Shown here: piece by piece, positions 60,731-64,000 of the stretch
Layout of the letters: every line of letters begins with the position of its first letter
Numbering within the stretch: the first letter of the stretch is position 1
NCBI GenBank assembly: GCA_033977485.1
Contig: CM066993.1
Location: 71,774,864-71,838,863 of the forward strand
DNA length: 64,000 bases
Direction: 5' to 3'
Source of the DNA: Hydrangea macrophylla
Taxonomy: Eukaryota; Streptophyta; Magnoliopsida; Cornales; Hydrangeaceae
Translations under genes and position numbers: made by a program
The notes under the pieces: model-generated
The model's database searches: none
The model's input: the letters and a program-made list of their open reading frames with translations, nothing else
What the model was told of the DNA's origin: nothing

Positions 60731-60923
60731 AGAAAGAGAGACTGAGAGGGGAAGGGGGGCACAGCTGCACAGAGAGGAGAAAGAAAGACTGAGAGAGATA
60801 GGTTAGACCATTTAGGGTTAAGATGAAGATTGGGGGGAATTTTGGGGAAAAGTGGGTTAAGCGGGAATTTCAGGCGCCAAGGCAAAATTTGGTCCCTTTC
60901 TCCCTATTTCTCTTTTCTCTTTC

Positions 60924-61468
60924 GGTGTGTTTGATAACCAATTAAGTGGTAGAAATGAAAACTTTCAGCACATATTTTTTTAGTATGTTTAATATTATAC
61001 CACTTAATTAAAAAAGCAGCAAAAACACCAATAAAAACTTTAAGTGAAAAATTTCTACTGATAATAATCACTGAATGTGGACTATTTTAGTACTTGAAAT
61101 TGTTTTCAGTATTGAAAATTCAATCGCTTAAAATTTTCAACACTTAAAATTTAGCACTTAGGGTCCGTTTGATAAAACTGAAAATTAAGTGTTGAATTTT
61201 AAGCACTGAAAATTTTAAGCTATTGAATTTGCAATGCTGAAAATAGTTTTTCAAATATTGAAATAGACTGCATTCAGTGATTATTTTCGGTAGAAAATTT
61301 TCACTTAAAGTTTTTAGTGGTTTTTTGGCTGCTTTTTCAATTAAATGATATGTTAACAAACGGACGAAAAAAATAAGTGTTGAAAGTTTGCATTTTCACC
61401 ACTTAATTTGATTATCAAACACACCCTTAATTTTCAATTTTTAATTTTTAGTTTTATCAAACGGACCC
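60924..61468. mobile_element. Fold-back MITE cluster inside CACTA right arm
   Basis: An outer inverted repeat GGTGTGTTTGATAA / TTATCAAACACACC spans 60924-61425. A second pair, GGGTCCGTTTGATAAAAC / GTTTTATCAAACGGACCC, spans 61161-61468. The left and right arms (about 61.07-61.16 and 61.18-61.28 kb, words such as CTTAAAATTTTCA and TGAAAATTTTAAG) pair extensively around 61.17 kb. It looks like two related Tourist-like elements nested or recombined. TTA precedes the inner start; the other flank is TTC. Confidence 0.65.
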
Positions 61469-61570
61469 TTCCTCTTTTTCTTTTGGGAGTCCTTGTATTT
61501 GAGAGCCGGCCTGCTAGTTTAATTTGTGGAGCAAAATTCTTTATTTATTTATTTTTTTCAAATCCAAATT

Positions 61571-61740
61571 TCTAACGGATATAACCGTTACAAAAATAAA
61601 TAAGTCCGTTACAAAATTTAAGTTACCAAACTAATGCACATTACTAACGGATTGTCTTGATTTCTAACGGATATATCTGTTAGTAATTACTAACGGATAT
61701 ATCCGTTAGAAAGCTTAAAATATGTCCGTTAGAAATTGGT
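61571..61740. repeat. Right subterminal palindromes of CACTA element
   Basis: Mirror set to the left end: TCTAACGGATATAACCGTTAC, GTCCGTTAC, ACTAACGGATTG, and two near-perfect TAACGGATATATCCGTTAG words at about 61.66 and 61.69 kb. Confidence 0.85.
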
Positions 61741-62067
61741 CCATATGGTGTAGTGACGGCTGATAACCCAAACTATGGTGTGAGTCTGTGTAGGGATTTT
61801 GGAAACTCCGGCAGACCTTAATGATTTTTACCCAGTCTCATTCTTGGGAAGAAACCCATCTTCTTCATAATTCCGGCAACTAACGGGCTCGCATACTGAT
61901 CGAAGTATAGTGGCAGGAATTCCCTTGGCTTTACCCCTTCCAACATGTTAATGAACTCAAATCCTCCCAAACTCGTTTCCTCCTCTTGCAACTAAACTTC
62001 TAAAATCGGCCCACTTGATGAAGCTTCAGACAAGCGGACCCAACTGTCCCCCAGAATATCACAGACC

Positions 62068-62400
62068 TTAATTATTCCCCCAAATGCACTTGACCTTCTG
62101 ATGGATTGTCGATGGTATGGCGCCTAAACTGTCCAGCCAAGGCCTGCCCAACAATAGATTGAAAGAGGCAGGAATGTTAATGACCTGGAACTTGGCTTTT
62201 TTCTCCAAAGGTCCGACGACGAGTTTGAGGAAGACTATACCCATGACTGTCCTTTGAGTGTTATCATACGCTCTCACCTTTTGCTCAGAGGGTATGGAGG
62301 TCGACTCGTCCAAACCCATTCGCTTAGCTGTTCAGAACGGGCATATGTTTAAAGTGGACCCGTTGTCAACAAGACAAGCAGGTACAGTACTCCCTAAGCA
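62068..62400 (-). pseudogene. Tat Gypsy aspartic protease region
   Basis: Active-site stretch LVDNGSTLNICPF (Asp codon 62365-62367) with DNGS in place of DTG/DSG, as is usual in this retroelement group as I know it. The flap/core follows: RTVMGIVFLKLVVGP...FQVINIPASFNLLLGRPWL. An in-frame TGA at 62332-62334 separates the active site from the rest. Confidence 0.82.
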
Positions 62401-62897
62401 TTCCACAGTGACGTACAATGGCTTGTTGTGAATGGGCCCTCCGGGGGAAAGTCATTTGAGGAAAAGGTGATAGCGAGAGTCGGGATTCTGCCTATAATTC
62501 CCACGAGGTCCTCCGGTGCGGTGTCGATAGAAACATATGACTGATTCAATGCATCTAGGACTACCTGCCTATGACGTTTGGAAGCGATCAGCAGCCCCCA
62601 GATAGTGATATTGGCCTTTGTCTTCTTCATTTGCTTCAAGACCCTATCTTCTTCCTCTTCTTCATTCACTTTCCCTTTTCCCTTGTCTACCTCTCTCCCT
62701 GGGTAATAATCCTCTAACTCGTGCGGCTTGAATTGTCTCCCTGATCGAGTTAAGTGGTTGACCTCCTCTTTTGCCCACAAATTGTCTGTTTTCCCAATGA
62801 TTTCTGAATTCTTTGACCCTATTCCTGTATCTCTGTCACTTTCGTACCACAGATCATCTTCCACCTGATCTATAACTTGACTATTCTTTCCCACCAT
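62394..62897 (-). pseudogene. Tat Gypsy gag-protease linker
   Basis: Acidic, Lys-rich segment with VNHLTRSGRQFKP, a (E)6-type run and IWGLLIASKRHRQVVLDALNQ, which precedes the protease in plant elements of this type. Frame breaks lie on both sides. No zinc knuckle is visible. Confidence 0.7.
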
Positions 62898-63382
62898 TCT
62901 TTTGTAGCCATTTATTTTGTCATTTCCCTTTCACACCCTTCTGACTGATTTCCCAGAGTATAGATTATTAGATCTTTTGGCAGTTAGTAAGGTTTCCTTG
63001 GCTCTCCAATTTTAGTAATCACTCTGGATGGATCGAAGGTTGCCTCTTCTAGCCTCAGAAAATAAAGGCCCTGTTGTGGTGGTACAGCATGATGATTTGG
63101 CAGAGGATTTCTGGTGACATAGGGAGCATTGACGGGTGGCTCAGATATTACTTTATTATAAATGAGATCCTGAATCTCATGCCTTAACCTCGTGCATCTA
63201 TCTGTGGCGTGCCCCTTTTGCTGATGAAACTTGCAATAGAGATCCTCCCGAAAGCTCGGAGGGAGCAGATTCGGCAGGGGTCGAGGTTCTAACAGGCGAA
63301 GGTGCCCTTTTGTTATCAGTCTATCAAGATCGGTTGATAGTGATACCCCTAAATCTAAGAACTTCCTTGGCTGCTTATCCCC

Positions 63383-63997
63383 TCATCTCTTTGGAAAATT
63401 CCTTATTATGTCAAATTTCCTCTCTGGCTCACTTAATGCATTGACATCGGTGGGGCCGGAGTGACCCCCCGAATGTCCTTCTCCTGTCCCATAGTTCGGT
63501 CGCCTGTATCTGTTGGCTGGTTCTTTTCTCTTGATCACCCCTTCTTGAATTGTGTCTTCTATTCTCATTCCTACGTCAAAAACCTCGACAAACGTATTGA
63601 TAGACTGAAACCTCATCTTCTCTTGATAGACGGGCTGAAGGTTCTTCATCAACATTCGAATCTGCTCTTTCTCAAATGGCCTCTGCACCATCTTGGCTGC
63701 CTTTCCTCTCCAACCACTCAAGTATTCAGCAAATGATTCTTTGTTTCCCTGCCTGGTCGTTTCCAAATCTCGGACTGTGACGTCTAAGTTTTGGTTATAC
63801 TCGTACTGTGCCACAAATGCTTTCACTACCTCTTCCCAGACCCTGGTCTTGTTTGGTTTGAGCGTGAGGTACCAGGCCAAAATGGCCCCGGTCAAGGTCT
63901 GCTGAAACAAGATAGCCATCATGGTGGTGCTCAATCCACTTGGTTGGAAGGCCCCGATACACATTCGGGATGTGACTACGCGGGTTCCTTGTTCCAT
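63383..63997 (-). pseudogene. Tat Gypsy gag, continuing past the right edge
   Basis: Matches the plant retrotransposon Gag helical core: LTGAILAWYLTLKP, WEEVVKAFVAQYEYN, LRDLE-type VRDLETTRQGNKESFAEYLSGWRGKA, MLMKNLQPVYQEKMRF. The frame is open to the right edge, so the start and the 5' LTR lie outside. The stretch to 62897 is also gag-like but frameshifted (LRHEIQDLIYNKV...HQQKGHATDRC on the minus strand near 63.15-63.25 kb). Confidence 0.82.
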
Positions 63998-64000
63998 CGA

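Larger units (their letters stand above)
57363..61755. mobile_element. Non-autonomous CACTA (En/Spm) transposon, 4393 bp, target duplication ACG
   Basis: Terminal inverted repeats CACTACACCATATGG (57363-57377) and CCATATGGTGTAGTG (61741-61755) are perfect. ACG is duplicated on both sides (57360-57362 and 61756-61758), as expected for CACTA elements. Both subterminal regions are packed with TAACGGATATATCCGTTA palindromes. No transposase was recognised; the interior has only short frames. It splits the protease-RT linker of the Tat polyprotein and carries a fold-back insertion near its right end. Confidence 0.95.

Noticed and set aside
60555..60770. 71-codon Ser/Thr/Ala-rich frame as a CACTA gene
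   Set aside because: Biased composition in a GC-rich repeat; no transposase or known domain.
1..64000. tRNA, rRNA or other structured RNA genes
   Set aside because: No tRNA A/B-box pair with cloverleaf arms or rRNA-like stretch was recognised by eye; a tRNAscan or Rfam search would be decisive.

Overview
The window is nuclear DNA of a flowering plant, most likely a eudicot. Signs are a 25-exon acetyl-CoA carboxylase gene, GT-AG introns, AT-rich intergenic DNA, GA/CT microsatellites and dense nested LTR retrotransposons. The species cannot be named from sequence alone.

Layout. (1) 1-12.1 kb: the 5' half of the homomeric cytosolic acetyl-CoA carboxylase gene (ACC1), minus strand, running off the left edge, with a leader intron and a promoter near 12.0-12.1 kb. 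Its introns hold at least four related Tourist-like MITEs and one hAT-type element. It is the only gene here that looks intact. (2) 12.1-28.5 kb: intergenic DNA with a MULE-type MITE, a partial LTR, a hAT transposase remnant split by a solo LTR (target duplication TTTTT), a decayed Copia gag, and an HD-ZIP IV/START pseudogene split by a solo LTR (target duplication GAAAG). (3) 28.5-39.1 kb: the 3' half of a chromovirus-like Gypsy element (minus) fused to the 5' half of a Copia element (minus), next to the 3' LTR of a second Copia element (plus). (4) 39.1-41.5 kb: a pseudogene of the ESCRT-II subunit VPS22/SNF8, broken by that Copia LTR. (5) 41.6-44.0 kb: a MULE-type hairpin, CpG-rich word arrays and a partial LTR. 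(6) 44.2-64.0 kb: a large Tat-lineage Gypsy element (minus) with its 3' LTR, two antisense extra genes (plant mobile domain and a DUF7745-like protein), a decayed pol and gag, and a 4.4-kb non-autonomous CACTA transposon inserted in the polyprotein (target duplication ACG).

The most unusual pattern cuts across element families. Several unrelated LTR retrotransposons each carry an array of one family-specific self-complementary word: ATCGAT centres at an exact 20-bp period, GGATCGATCC, TCGATCGATCGA, CGCGCG-type words, or a GCGGCA...TGCCGC word. Two families repeat their word both in the LTR and in internal untranslated DNA. In the Gypsy LTRs the arrays sit beside a recognisable conserved block, so position is kept while the word changes. 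I cannot say what they do; RNA dimerisation or protein-binding arrays are possibilities. Premature stops in the dead elements are repeatedly TAG where Gln is expected or plausible, as CHG-methylation decay would give.
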